40,180 nucleotides of DNA, from NCBI GenBank assembly GCA_020833325.1, contig JAJHQN010000003.1, forward strand, positions 1-40,180, in the 5' to 3' direction. Shown piece by piece: positions 8,153 to 16,689 of this stretch. The first letter of the stretch is position 1, and the number at the start of each line of letters is the position of its first letter. The stretch is from Desulfurococcaceae archaeon. Its GTDB lineage: Archaea > Thermoproteota > Thermoprotei_A > Sulfolobales > Acidilobaceae. A model generated the notes under the pieces. That model saw nothing but the letters and a program-made list of their open reading frames with translations, was not told the origin of the DNA and searched no databases. The position numbers were made by a program, and so were the translations under genes.

Positions 8153-9344
8153 AGTAGTCCTGTGGAAGGAGCTCTTAGACCTGTCTAGAGACTATAGAAC
8201 CATTATAGCGGTGGTAGTATTACCACTCGTATCCCTTCCTAGCCTAGCACTACTAGCGGGGTTCCTGGCAGCATCTCAGTCGGTCTCTGTAGCGGTTATC
8301 ATCGAAGACGAGAAGGCGTTCGACATAGCCGAGAGGCTCTCGAAAATGGTTGAGGAGAGAGCGGGGAGGCTGGGGGTTCATGTTAATGTGACCGTGACTA
8401 AAGGGTCTGAAGTTACACAGGCTGATGTAAGGATAACGATACCACGTGGTTTCCACGGCAACTTAACAAGACTTGATGGGCAGGCTGTGGTGGTTATAAG
8501 TAAGCTTGTAGGCTCTCCGGCAAGCGATATAGTGTACAGGGCTGTCCTCGAAGCATTATATGATATAAGCGTTGACGTGGTTAACGAGAGGATTGGAAGG
8601 CTAGCTAGCATAGCTAACTTAACCGTTAACCCTAACTCGTTGAGAAACCCTATACTAGTCTCCACCGGCTACCACCTAGCTGGAGGGGCTCCGGCAGAAG
8701 AGGTTCAAGCTGAGGTGGCAGCGACAGCTAAGATCCTACAGTTCTCCCTCTTCTTCGTAGCATACCCAGCTATAGTCTTCATGTCAGATGCTATTGTGGG
8801 CGAGAGGGAGAGGAGGACTATTGAGAAGCTACTTGTAGCCCCCATTAGTAGAGGGGGGATCCTAGCCGGTAAGATGGTGGCAGCGACAATCCTAGGCCTT
8901 CTAGCCGCTCTAGCTGATAGTATCGCACTCCTAGCATTCTTCTACCTAGCACTTGGAGCCCTTAAGATATCGTTAACAGTAGCCCTAGCGTGGACCCTCT
9001 CCTCCCTCATGACAATAACGGTGACGGTGGCTATAGCCACGATAATAGCTTCTAGGAGCGAGACCGTTAGATCAGCGCAGGTCATGTCCTCCATAGTGGT
9101 GATGATAGCTATGGCCATCTACTTCTCAGCCTTAATAGTAGATCTTACAAAGCTACCCTCCTGGATCTCCCTAGCCCTCCAGCTAATCCCCTTCACCCAC
9201 TCAGCACTCGTAGTACAGTGGGCTTCTCTAGGCGATCTAAACGGTATCCTAAGACACCTAGCAATCCTAGCCTTATACCAACTAGCTCTATCCTACATAT
9301 CAATTAGAACCTTCAACTCCGAAAGACTAATACTCATAAGATAA
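8112..9344 (+). CDS. ABC-2 type transporter permease
   Basis: A 410-residue membrane protein. There is one N-terminal membrane helix (TIIAVVVLPLVSLPSLALLAGFLAA), a large extracytoplasmic domain of about 180 residues, then five to six helices. The conserved ABC-2 segment VGERERRTIEKLLVAPISRGGILAGK occurs near residues 230-255. This NatB/YhaP-like arrangement fits an exporter. It overlaps the ATPase gene, so the start may be an internal TTG/GTG slightly downstream of 8112. The gene ends before a hairpin-rich gap facing the convergent VTT gene. Confidence 0.92.
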   Translation: MRRLMLDLLVREFRVVLWKELLDLSRDYRTIIAVVVLPLVSLPSLALLAGFLAASQSVSVAVIIEDEKAFDIAERLSKMVEERAGRLGVHVNVTVTKGSEVTQADVRITIPRGFHGNLTRLDGQAVVVISKLVGSPASDIVYRAVLEALYDISVDVVNERIGRLASIANLTVNPNSLRNPILVSTGYHLAGGAPAEEVQAEVAATAKILQFSLFFVAYPAIVFMSDAIVGERERRTIEKLLVAPISRGGILAGKMVAATILGLLAALADSIALLAFFYLALGALKISLTVALAWTLSSLMTITVTVAIATIIASRSETVRSAQVMSSIVVMIAMAIYFSALIVDLTKLPSWISLALQLIPFTHSALVVQWASLGDLNGILRHLAILALYQLALSYISIRTFNSERLILIR

Positions 9345-9591
9345 GCTTTCTACAAACGAGAGCACCACCATTTCTCGGTGGATAGTAGCTCTCCTCCTTT
9401 AAAAGACACTCCACCACCCAGACTCTCAACCGCTAGCAAGGCCCAGACCACCCTATTGGAGCTGTTCGCCCCGCTACCCGTGGGGTACATCCACTCCCCT
9501 TACATGATTTGGGCCTGGAATACTCGTCGACCTCAAGACTTCATCGTTAAACATCGCTACACTCTATGTGTGGTGAGGTTTTGAGCTGTAG

Positions 9592-9605
9592 CCCCTCGCG
9601 AGGGG
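9592..9605. terminator. 14-bp palindrome between convergent genes
   Basis: CCCCTCGCGAGGGG is a perfect palindrome followed by TTTAA, at the end of the 262-nt gap between the ABC permease and the convergent VTT gene. It could act as a bidirectional terminator or transcript-end hairpin. The rest of the gap (9345-9590) holds a 68-codon plus-strand ORF with no recognisable features, which I do not call. Confidence 0.4.
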
Positions 9606-9606
9606 T

Positions 9607-10329
9607 TTAATGGCGTGCTCTCCCCGCTCTACCTCTCGCCTGCTTCAATGTTATAATATCTGTAATCTCCTTAGCCAACGTTCTAGCAGCCTCCCTCTCT
9701 CCGTTCTCAGCGTAGGCACTGTACACTTTGAACCAGTCCACGTTTAGGACTACATAGGTTATGGCTACGGCCGGCACAACCGTCACCAGGGTTAAGGCTG
9801 TTACTTTAGCTAGCGTAAGCTCTCCCATCCTCGGCACGGTGGCCTCTATAAGCCATTTAGCAGGTGTCCCCATGAGGAACACCATGGCCGCCATAGCTGT
9901 CTTACCCGCTATAACGGATATAAGGAATATGGGGGTGCTGAAGCCAGCCACCCCAAGGGGTATGTATAGTAGGTCGTCGGGTAGCGGTAGTGCTGCGAAG
10001 AGGAATACTGTTAAAGCTAAACCACCCTTCCTAGCCCTTAGAAGTGTTAAAGCCTCCCTCCTCCTCCTCACAGCACCAATCCTGGATCCAAGGGATTTAG
10101 ATAGGAGGAATAATGCAAACTTACCCAACCCAGCCCCAACTCCAACGGAAGCTACAGCCACCAGAGACTCTGTGAAACCCCTTACTATCACAGCGTAGGA
10201 GGCGAGAAGTGATAGGTATACAGCAGGGAATCCAGGCACTAGGTTGGATATGAAAGCCAACACCCCTAACCCTAAAGGCCCATAATTTCTAAGCTCCTCA
10301 ACAACATAGACTAACGTATCACCACTCAA
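9607..10329 (-). CDS. VTT/DedA-like integral membrane protein
   Basis: 240 residues with about five to six hydrophobic segments. ISNLVPGFPAVYLSLLASY near the N-terminus and LFAALPLPDDLLYIPLGVAGFSTPIFLISVIAGKT around residues 110-145 are the two re-entrant-type elements of the VTT (SNARE-associated/DedA) fold. The C-terminus is cytoplasmic-like and basic (RGRAGRARH). DedA relatives are implicated in lipid scrambling and membrane homeostasis. Family assignment is by pattern only and moderate; the substrate is unknown. Confidence 0.7.
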   Translation of the reverse strand: MSGDTLVYVVEELRNYGPLGLGVLAFISNLVPGFPAVYLSLLASYAVIVRGFTESLVAVASVGVGAGLGKFALFLLSKSLGSRIGAVRRRREALTLLRARKGGLALTVFLFAALPLPDDLLYIPLGVAGFSTPIFLISVIAGKTAMAAMVFLMGTPAKWLIEATVPRMGELTLAKVTALTLVTVVPAVAITYVVLNVDWFKVYSAYAENGEREAARTLAKEITDIITLKQARGRAGRARH

Positions 10330-10411
10330 AACAACCCTCCCAACTCCAGAGAACTAGTGTAAATCCGAGACTTAAAGGATTTAACCACCCTAGAAGACAC
10401 CAAGCTAAAAC

Positions 10412-10602
10412 GGGCTATGAGGAGGCTCGAAAGGGCGGAGAAGGTGAAGTGCCTGCGCAGGCCCGAGCCCGCAACAAACTAGAATAGGCTCCCCCAACAT
10501 ACACTATAAAGGCCCGCGGCACCCCCGGCGGCGGTGCGGAGGCAACACCGGGTAACCCCGGTAAAAGTGAATGAACCTCCAGCCTCCTGCCGCGGGCACA
10601 AT
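10412..10602. ncRNA. GC-rich structured noncoding block upstream of the rRNA promoter (candidate RNA)
   Basis: Within the 10330-10761 gap (over 400 nt without a protein gene) this block is far more GC-rich than its flanks, which in hyperthermophiles is a known signature of structured RNA genes. It contains nested stems: CGGGCT...AGCCCG with GGCTCG/CGAGCC inside (about 10411-10471), and GCCCGCGGCA (10512-10521) pairing with TGCCGCGGGC (10588-10597). The palindromic GTTTTAAAC at 10631 could drive it on the minus strand. I checked for RNase P and SRP RNA core motifs and did not find them convincingly. Strand, ends and identity are open. Confidence 0.4.
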
Positions 10603-10625
10603 AAAAGACCACAAACACCTAGCAG

Positions 10626-10640
10626 AAAAGGTTTTAAACC
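10626..10640 (+). promoter_or_regulatory. rRNA operon promoter (BRE/TATA)
   Basis: GAAAAGGTTTTAAACC combines a purine-rich BRE-like element with a TATA box about 130 nt upstream of the 16S processing stem. Transcription would start near 10660. The TTTTAAA core is palindromic, so the box may also fire leftward. The leader that follows (10660-10760) can form two GC-rich hairpins (GCGGGCGG and CCTCAAGCCC arms). Confidence 0.6.
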
Positions 10641-10761
10641 CCGGCTAACCTAACTAAATAGATGGCTCCGCCCGCCCTCAACAAAAAGAGAGCGGGCGGC
10701 CAAACCAAATGGGGGCTTGAGGAAACCCAGCCCTAAGCTGGGCCCCCTCAAGCCCGACAAA

Positions 10762-10813
10762 AGCTAGAGGAGCGACCACAAGAACACCCCACACAACCAA
10801 CCCCAAAGCCCGC
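10762..10813 (+). other. 16S processing stem, 5' strand
   Basis: It begins AGCTAGAGGAGCGACC and ends AAAGCCCGC, and is complementary to 12868-12919 apart from a 3-nt bulge on each strand separated by a short helix. That is a BHB motif, so the splicing endonuclease is expected to excise pre-16S here, as known for archaeal rRNA. Confidence 0.9.
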
Positions 10814-11124
10814 CCCACAGCGGCCTGCGGCCGCGACTCCGGTTGATCCTGCCGGACCCGACCGCTATCGGGGTAGGGCTAAGCCATGGAAGTCGAACGC
10901 CCCGCCGCTGCGGGGCGTGGCGCACGGCTGAGTAACACGTGGCTAACCTACCCTCGGGAGGGGGATAACCTCTCGGGAAACTGGGGCTAATCCCCCATAG
11001 GCGGGGAGGCCTGGAAAGGTTCCCCGCCAAAAGGGGGCGCAGGGGGCCATCGCCTGCGCTCCGCCCGAGGATGGGGCTGCGGCCTATCAGGTAGTTGGCG
11101 GGGTAACGGCCCGCCAAGCCGAAG

Positions 11125-11157
<33 letters not shown>

Positions 11158-11158
11158 A

Positions 11159-11208
<50 letters not shown>

Positions 11209-11309
11209 ACTCCGCAATGCGGGAAACCGTGACGGGGCTACCCCGAGTGCCCCCCTTGTGGGGGCTTTTCCCCGCTGTAAGAAGGCGGGGGAATAAGCGG
11301 GGGGCAAGT

Positions 11310-11346
<37 letters not shown>

Positions 11347-11376
11347 ACCGGGGCCCTAAACAAGCCCCGGCGCGAC
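11347..11376 (+). other. 16S intron at ~548, 30 nt (BHB micro-intron)
   Basis: Exon ...CCCCGCGAG joins TGGTCGGGG... to restore conserved 16S. BHB: exon CGCG pairs with intron CGCG, bulges AGA and ACU, and a 7-bp inner hairpin CCGGGGC/GCCCCGG with a 9-nt loop. At 30 nt it is little more than the splicing signal itself. Confidence 0.93.
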
Positions 11377-11599
11377 TGGTCGGGGTGATTATTGGGCCTA
11401 AAGCGGCCGTAGCCGGCCCGGTAAGTCCCCCCTGAAAGTCTCGGGCTCAACCCGAGAAGCGGGGGGATACTGCCGGGCTAGGGGGCGGGAGAGGCCGAGG
11501 GTACTCCCGGGGTAGGGGCGAAATCCTATAATCCCGGGAGGACCACCAGTGGCGAAGGCGCTCGGCTGGAACGCGCCCGACGGTGAGGGCCGAAAGCCG

Positions 11600-11630
<31 letters not shown>

Positions 11631-11666
11631 GCACATGCCGCGGATGATTTCTCGGAATAGCTGGTT

Positions 11667-11790
11667 TGAGGGCTCGACCCTCAGCGGGCCGACCCACGGT
11701 AGCCGAAGTGAGCTGGAACGCTCCGCCGTAGAGGGTGATAGACTGGGGCGACGCGGTTAACTTATTGAATCCATTCAATGGAATTGAAAG
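11667..11790 (+). repeat. 124-bp duplicate of 23S exon plus intron, copy in 16S intron
   Basis: As read base by base it is identical to 13401-13524. It contains 75 nt of 23S exon, the 5' half of the 23S intron (including one BHB strand), and the CRISPR-like repeat, and it stops exactly at the repeat's last base. The missing 3' BHB strand means it should not splice by itself here. Confidence 0.95.
11767..11790 (+). repeat. Solitary CRISPR-like repeat in 16S intron ~801
   Basis: 24 nt beginning GAATCCATTCAATGG and ending AATTGAAAG. It differs from the array repeat of this window at three positions (two adjacent loop positions swapped, one G to A) and keeps the CCATT/AATGG palindrome. Its 3' octamer ATTGAAAG is the classic archaeal crRNA handle. 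Confidence 0.9.
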
Positions 11791-11946
11791 TAAGTTTACT
11801 GGAATAATTCCCAAGGATATTCCCGCGGCAGTGCCCCGGAGAGTCCCGGCTGTAAACGATGCGGGCTAGGTGTTGGGCGGGCGAGAGAGCCCGCCCAGTG
11901 CCGCAGGGAAGCCGTTAAGCCCGCCGCCTGGGGAGTACGGCCGCAA

Positions 11947-11981
11947 ACCTGGTTAGGGCTTAAAGCCCTACTGGGGCGGAA
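11947..11981 (+). other. 16S intron at ~901, 35 nt (BHB micro-intron)
   Basis: Splicing joins GGCCGCAA to GGCTGAAAC. BHB: exon CCGC with intron GCGG, bulges AAA and AAG, and an inner hairpin CCUGGU/ACUGGG extended by AGGGC/GCCCU-type pairs. There is no coding capacity. Confidence 0.92.
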
Positions 11982-11998
11982 GGCTGAAACTTAAAGGA

Positions 11999-12103
11999 AA
12001 GGGAGGCTGGAAGCTGGGTGCAAAGGCTTAAATAGCTCTTTTAGGCTTCTAAGTTCCATCTTTACCCTCTTTATCTGTCTGCCCAGCTTCCACCTCCCCC
12101 TGA
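11999..12103 (+). other. 16S intron at ~918/919, about 105 nt
   Basis: It interrupts AAAGGA/ATTGGCGG. A long inner stem (GGGAGG-C-TGGAAGCTGGG with CCCAGCTTCCACCTCCC) marks the ends. The junction is a relaxed BHB (central helix AGG/CCU, bulges AAA and GAA, outer UUAA/UUGG), so the exact cut may be off by one base. The interior is AU-rich, with no repeat and no ORF. Confidence 0.85.
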
Positions 12104-12305
12104 ATTGGCGGGGGAGCACACAAGGGGTGGAGCCTGCGGCTTAATTGGAGTCAACGCCGGGAATCTTACCGGGGGCGACAGCAGGATGACGGCCAGGCTA
12201 AAGGCCTTGCCCGACGCGCTGAGGGGAGGTGCATGGCCGTCGCCAGACACAGTCATGGCTCCCGTAGTGTTTTCAAAGCTCGCGTCATAAAGGTTACTTT
12301 TAATA

Positions 12306-12329
12306 GAATCCATTCGATGGAATTGAAAG
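12306..12329 (+). repeat. Solitary CRISPR-like repeat in 16S intron ~1068
   Basis: 24 nt, identical to the other intron repeats except for one base (CATTCGATGG instead of CATTCAATGG). It ends ATTGAAAG. Confidence 0.88.
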
Positions 12330-12354
12330 ATGGAATTGGAAGATGGAATTGAAG
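12316..12354 (+). repeat. Three tandem 13-nt units derived from the CRISPR-like repeat
   Basis: GATGGAATTGAAA, GATGGAATTGGAA and GATGGAATTGAAG follow head to tail. The first is the 3' half of the CRISPR-like repeat, so its tag-bearing end has been locally amplified. Confidence 0.85.
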
Positions 12355-12403
12355 GTGATAAGATTATGGGAGCCATGATGTGGGCGAGCTCGTGCCGTGA
12401 GGT

Positions 12404-12434
<31 letters not shown>

Positions 12435-12624
12435 CTGCCCCTAGTTGCTACCCCGGGGGCGACCCTGGGGGCACACTAGGGGGACTGCCGCCGCTAAGGC
12501 GGAGGAAGGAGGGGGCCACGGCAGGTCAGCATGCCCCTAATCCCCCGGGCTGCACGCGGGCTACAATGGCGGGGACAGCGGGTGCCGACCCCGAGAGGGG
12601 GAGGCAATCCCTTAAACCCCGCCG

Positions 12625-12662
<38 letters not shown>

Positions 12663-12689
12663 TGGAATCCCTAGTAACCGCGCGTCAAC

Positions 12690-12726
<37 letters not shown>

Positions 12727-12799
12727 TGCCCGTCGCTCCACCCGAGGGAGGCCTGGGTGAGGCCTCTGCCGCCGGGCGGGGGACGAACCTAGGCCTCCT

Positions 12800-12858
<59 letters not shown>

Positions 12859-12867
12859 GGTTGTTCT

Positions 12868-12919
12868 GCGGGCTTTGGGGTTGGTGTGGCTTGGTGTTCT
12901 TGTGGTCGCTCCTCTAGCT
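12868..12919 (+). other. 16S processing stem, 3' strand
   Basis: It begins GCGGGCTTTGGGG and ends GTCGCTCCTCTAGCT, and pairs with 10762-10813. The unpaired CUU marks the 3' bulge of the BHB. The rest of the spacer (12920-13061) has a GGGAGGC/GCCTCCC hairpin and no tRNA. Confidence 0.9.
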
Positions 12920-13061
12920 CCATGCAACCTGGGAGGCAGCCTCCCAGGTGAAGGGCGTAACAGGGGTTGCACATCCCTGGATGAGCGCCACCCCAGGAGA
13001 CCCTGCGTGCCTAGAACACGCTAGGGCGCACGTGGAGCCGGGTGTATACATGGTTCCGGGC

Positions 13062-13077
13062 CCAGCCAGCTAAGACC
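13062..13077 (+). other. 23S processing stem, 5' strand
   Basis: CCAGCCAGCTAAGACC is the exact reverse complement of 16598-16613, downstream of 23S. This is the pre-23S excision stem. Confidence 0.85.
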
Positions 13078-13400
13078 TCGCCCCCTGGGGCCTACGGCAA
13101 CGTCGCCGCCCGGTGGATGCCTCGGCTCGGGCGCCGAGGAAGGGCGTGGCAAGCTGCGATAAGCCCGGGGTAGGCGCAGGCGGCCGTCGAACCCGGGATC
13201 CCCGAATGGGACTTCCTACCGCGGGGATAACCCGCGGTGCCCCGTAAGGGGCGGGAACCCCCCGAACGGAAGCATCTTAGTAGGGGGAGGAGAAGAAACC
13301 AAAATGGGATCCCCTGAGTAGGGGCGACCGAAAGGGGGAGAGCCTAAACCAATTCCCCACGGGACAACCGTGGGGAGATGAGGGGTTAGGGCTCCACGAC

Positions 13401-13524
13401 TGAGGGCTCGACCCTCAGCGGGCCGACCCACGGTAGCCGAAGTGAGCTGGAACGCTCCGCCGTAGAGGGTGATAGACTGGGGCGACGCGGTTAACTTATT
13501 GAATCCATTCAATGGAATTGAAAG
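13401..13524 (+). repeat. 124-bp duplicate, original copy in 23S
   Basis: It is identical to 11667-11790. Here it is in its natural place: 23S domain I exon (13401-13475) running into the 23S intron up to the end of the CRISPR-like repeat. It is therefore the likely donor. Confidence 0.95.
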
Positions 13525-13560
13525 AATTTATGCTTTTATTACCGCGTCCCCCAGGTCAAA
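13476..13560 (+). other. 23S intron 1 (domain I), 85 nt, with CRISPR-like repeat
   Basis: Splicing joins GAGGGTGATAG to CCCCGTAGGCG. BHB: central helix UGAU/GUCA, bulges AGA and AAC, inner stem CUGGGG/CCCCAG and GACGCGGU/ACCGCGUC. The AU-rich apical loop presents a complete 24-nt CRISPR-like repeat at 13501-13524. Confidence 0.93.
13501..13524 (+). repeat. Solitary CRISPR-like repeat in 23S intron 1
   Basis: It is identical to the copy at 11767-11790 and occupies the apical loop of an 85-nt intron, flanked by CTTATT and AATTTATG. Confidence 0.9.
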
Positions 13561-13684
13561 CCCCGTAGGCGAAACCGTGGGGGCTCGTGTCGTGGAGCAG
13601 AGTACCACGGCTTGGTTTTGCCGTGGGAAGTTGGGGGGAACCGACCTCCAAGGCTAAATACGTCCCGAGACCGATAGCGAACTG

Positions 13685-13715
<31 letters not shown>

Positions 13716-14397
13716 AGGTCGGGGGGTGAAAAGAGCCTGAAACCGGGCGGCTACACAGGGTGCGGCCCTTAAGGGATGAAGGCCTCGAAGGAAACCCGGG
13801 TGACCGGGGAGTACGAGAGGTCCTAACCGGGGTCGCACCTTCCGTCTTGAAACACGGGCCGGGGAGTGCACGGCCGTGGCGAGCCTAAGGGGTTCAACCC
13901 CGAAGGCGTAGGGAAACCGACAAGCCCGCAGCCGCTTTCAAGCGGCGAGGGGCGGGGTCCGAATAGGGCCCGGAGTCACGACCGTGCGACCAGAAACCGG
14001 GCGATCTAGGCGGGGGCAGGGCGAAGCCGGGGGAAACCCCGGTGGAGGCCCGCAAGGGTTCTGACGTGCAAATCGTTCCCATGACCTCCGCCTAGGGGTG
14101 AAAGGCCAATCTAGCCCGGTGATAGCTGGTTCCCGCCGAAGTGGCTCGCAGGCCAGCCCCGCCGGAGGTGGGCTGTGGGGTAGAGCTACTGATTGGACGT
14201 GCAGGGGGCGGAAGCCCCCGGCGTCCAGTCAAACTCCGAACCTGCAGCCACCTTAGATGGCGGGAGTGGGGCTCCCCGGGGTAAGCCTGGGGGCCGAGAG
14301 GGGAACAACCCAGACCGGGGTTAAGGCCCCAAAGTGCCGGTTAAGTGCCAAGCTGAAAGGGCGTCCCCCGCCTAAGACAGCGGGGAGGTGGGCCTAA

Positions 14398-14443
<46 letters not shown>

Positions 14444-15025
14444 GGGGGGCCCCGAAGATTGGTCGGGGCTTAAACCGGCCGCCGAGACCCCGGACCCCAC
14501 CTCCCATGGAGGTGGGTGTGGTAGGCGGGCGTCGGGATGGCGTAGAAGCCGGGCCGTGAGGTCCGGTGGAGCCGTCCCGAGTGCGGATCCCGGCGGTAGT
14601 AACAGCGAAGCGGGGTGAGAATCCCCGCCGCCGGAAAGGGCTAGGGTTTCCCGGCAATGGTCGTCAGCCGGGAGTTAGCCGGTCCTAACCGGGACCGTAA
14701 CTCGGATCCCGGGAAAGGGAAACAGGTTAATATTCCTGTGCCGCGGGGGTACGCTTCGCGGTAACGCAAAGCCCAGCCTCCGACGCCTCGGGGTAGGCGG
14801 ACCAGGGGCCCCCATGCGGGGGCGACCTGGCTAACCACCCTAAGGCCCTGGAGTGCCGTAATGGCGAGAAGGGGCTGAAGGGGGGAATGGCCCGCGTATG
14901 CGGGTTCCGCCGACCCCCGGGGCCCATGAAAAGGGGGCTGGGAAGGATCCCCCGCGCCCGTACCGAGAACCGACACAGGTGCCCCTGGGTGAACAGCCCA
15001 AGGCGTCTGGGGGCTAACCCGGGCC

Positions 15026-15079
15026 AGGAGGGAAGGGCGGGTTTTATAATTCTAACAAGTCTGCCCTCCCTCCCCCGTA
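15026..15079 (+). other. 23S intron 2, 54 nt
   Basis: Splicing joins ACCCGGGCC to AGGGAACTCGGC. BHB: central helix CGGG/CCCG, bulges CCA and UAA, inner stem GGAGGGA/UCCCUCC then GGGCGGG/UCUGCCC. The loop is AU-rich and there is no ORF. Confidence 0.9.
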
Positions 15080-15344
15080 AGGGAACTCGGCAAATTGGCC
15101 CCGTACGTTCGCAAGAAGGGGTGCCTGCGGTTCTAGGGTCACCCCTGGGACCGCAGGTCGCAGTGACTAGGGGGACCTGACTGTTTAACAAAAACATAGC
15201 TCCCCGCAAGCCCGAAAGGGTTTGTACGGGGGGTGAGCTCTGGCCACTGGCGGTCCGTGAAACCGGGGTTCAACCCGGCGAAGCGCCGCTGAAGGCCGGG
15301 AGTAACCCTGACTCTCTTAAGGTAGCCAAATGCCTTGCCGGGTA

Positions 15345-15429
15345 TGGTGGGTGTCCCGCGGTCGGCATTATGGAGGATATTGGGTACTTAATTGGCGCTC
15401 TTGAGTAGACACGGGACCCCACCCCCGAA
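15345..15429 (+). other. 23S intron 3 (after TTGCCGGGTA), 85 nt
   Basis: Splicing joins CTTGCCGGGTA to AGTTCCGGCG, the universally conserved helix 69-71 area. BHB: central helix CGGG/CCCG, bulges UAU and AAA, inner GGUGGG/CCCACC. There is no ORF and no CRISPR-like repeat. Confidence 0.92.
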
Positions 15430-16015
15430 AGTTCCGGCGCGCATGAACGAGTTAACGAGGTCCCCACTGTCCCGGCCCGGGGCCCCGTGAACCCCCTGAG
15501 TGGGTGCACAGTCCCACAACCCCCCGCAGGGAGAGAAGACCCCGTGGAGCTTTACCGCAGCCCGGCGCTGGCTCCTGGGTGGGGGTGCGTAGCGTAGGTG
15601 GGAGCCTGTGAAGGGCCCTCTCCGGGGGGCCTGGAGGCGTCAATGAAACACCACCCACTCCCGCCTGGGAGCCTAACCCCTCCCTCGTGGAGGGGGACAG
15701 CGTCGGGTGGGCGGTTCGGCTGGGGCGGCACGCCCGCGAAAAGATAACACGGGCGCCCAAAGGTGGGCTCAGGCGGGTCAGAAATCCGCCGTAGAGTGCA
15801 AGGGCAAAAGCCCGCCTGACCGGACCCTTGAACGCAAGGGGTCCGGCCGGGAAACCGAGGCCTAGCGCACGCTCGTGCCCCCCTCGGTGGGGGCCGGGCA
15901 CGACAGAAAAGTTACCCCGGGGATAACAGCGTCGTCGCGGGCGAGAGCCCCCATCGACCCCGCGGTTTGCGACATCGATGTCGGCTCTTCCCATCCTAGG
16001 GGTGCAGCAGCCCCT

Positions 16016-16060
<45 letters not shown>

Positions 16061-16063
16061 CAG

Positions 16064-16212
16064 ATGTTGGCGAGGCGGGGGTGATTAATGCGTTTACACT
16101 CCATGTTTACTAGTGCGCCATAGTACCTCAGCTTGTAAGATTATTCTATAAATGCCTGCTCTCATCAATGCATTATAAACTTGGAATTAAACCCCGCCTC
16201 CCAACGGAACAA
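16064..16212 (+). other. 23S intron 4 (beside peptidyl-transferase U2585), 149 nt
   Basis: Splicing joins GAGCTGGGTTCAG to ACCGTCGTGAGAC. BHB: central helix GUUC/GAAC, bulges AGA and AAA, inner UGUUGG/CCAACG then GAGGCGGGG/CCCCGCCUC. The interior is AU-rich. A fragment TTGGAATTAAA near its 3' end weakly resembles the 3' half of the CRISPR-like repeat. Confidence 0.92.
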
Positions 16213-16597
16213 ACCGTCGTGAGACAGGTCGGTCTCTACCCGCGGGGGGTGTTGGCCGCCTGAGGGGAACGTGCCCTTAGTACGAGAGGAACGGGGCGCG
16301 GCGGCCTCTAGTGTACCGGTTGTCCTGGCGGCATAGCCGGGTAGCCACGCCGTAGGGGGTAACCGCTGAAAGCATCTAAGCGGGAACCCCTCCCCGAAAA
16401 GAGGCGGCCGTCCGCTCTCTCCCGGGGTTACTCGGGGAGGGCGGCGAGGGCTCCCGTAGAAGACGGGGTTGATGGGGTGGGGGTGTGAGCCCCGAGGGTT
16501 TCCCCCGAGGGGTTCAGCCTACCGCTCCCAATCGCCCGAGGCTGTGGGCTGCCTGGGGGCGGGTTGCGGGTTTATGTTTGCCCGCGCCCCTTGTGGG

Positions 16598-16613
16598 GGT
16601 CTTAGCTGGCTGG
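16598..16613 (+). other. 23S processing stem, 3' strand
   Basis: GGTCTTAGCTGGCTGG pairs over 16 bp with 13062-13077. Confidence 0.85.
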
Positions 16614-16689
16614 TGTGCTCTAGCGTGTGGGTGTAACGGGGGTTTCCTTTCTTCTCCTGGGGTGGCGCTCCTATCTCTTCTTATAGGTT

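Larger units (their letters stand above)
12247..12388 (+). other. 16S intron at ~1068, 142 nt, with CRISPR-like repeat
   Basis: Splicing joins GTCGCCAG to CTCGTGCCGTGAG. BHB: central helix CGCC/GGCG, bulges AGA and AGC, inner stem TCATGGCTCCC/GGGAGCCATGA. The loop carries a solitary CRISPR-like repeat at 12306-12329 and a 13-nt tandem expansion of its 3' half. Confidence 0.93.

Noticed and set aside
9378-9584. 68-codon plus-strand ORF between the ABC permease and VTT genes
   Set aside because: No ribosome site, no recognisable domain, unlike neighbouring codon use; probably noncoding.
11650-11666. ATAGCTGGTT in the ~801 intron, also found in 23S at about 14124
   Set aside because: A 10-nt match adjoining the duplicated block is suggestive of a second 23S fragment, but it is too short to separate from chance.
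15920-15980. Apparent paired changes in the 23S peptidyl-transferase helix (ACAGCGTCG opposite TTTGCGACATCG, compared with the common ACAGGC/GGCACC)
   Set aside because: The changes look compensatory, but I cannot recall crenarchaeal variants well enough to call them unusual; an alignment is needed.
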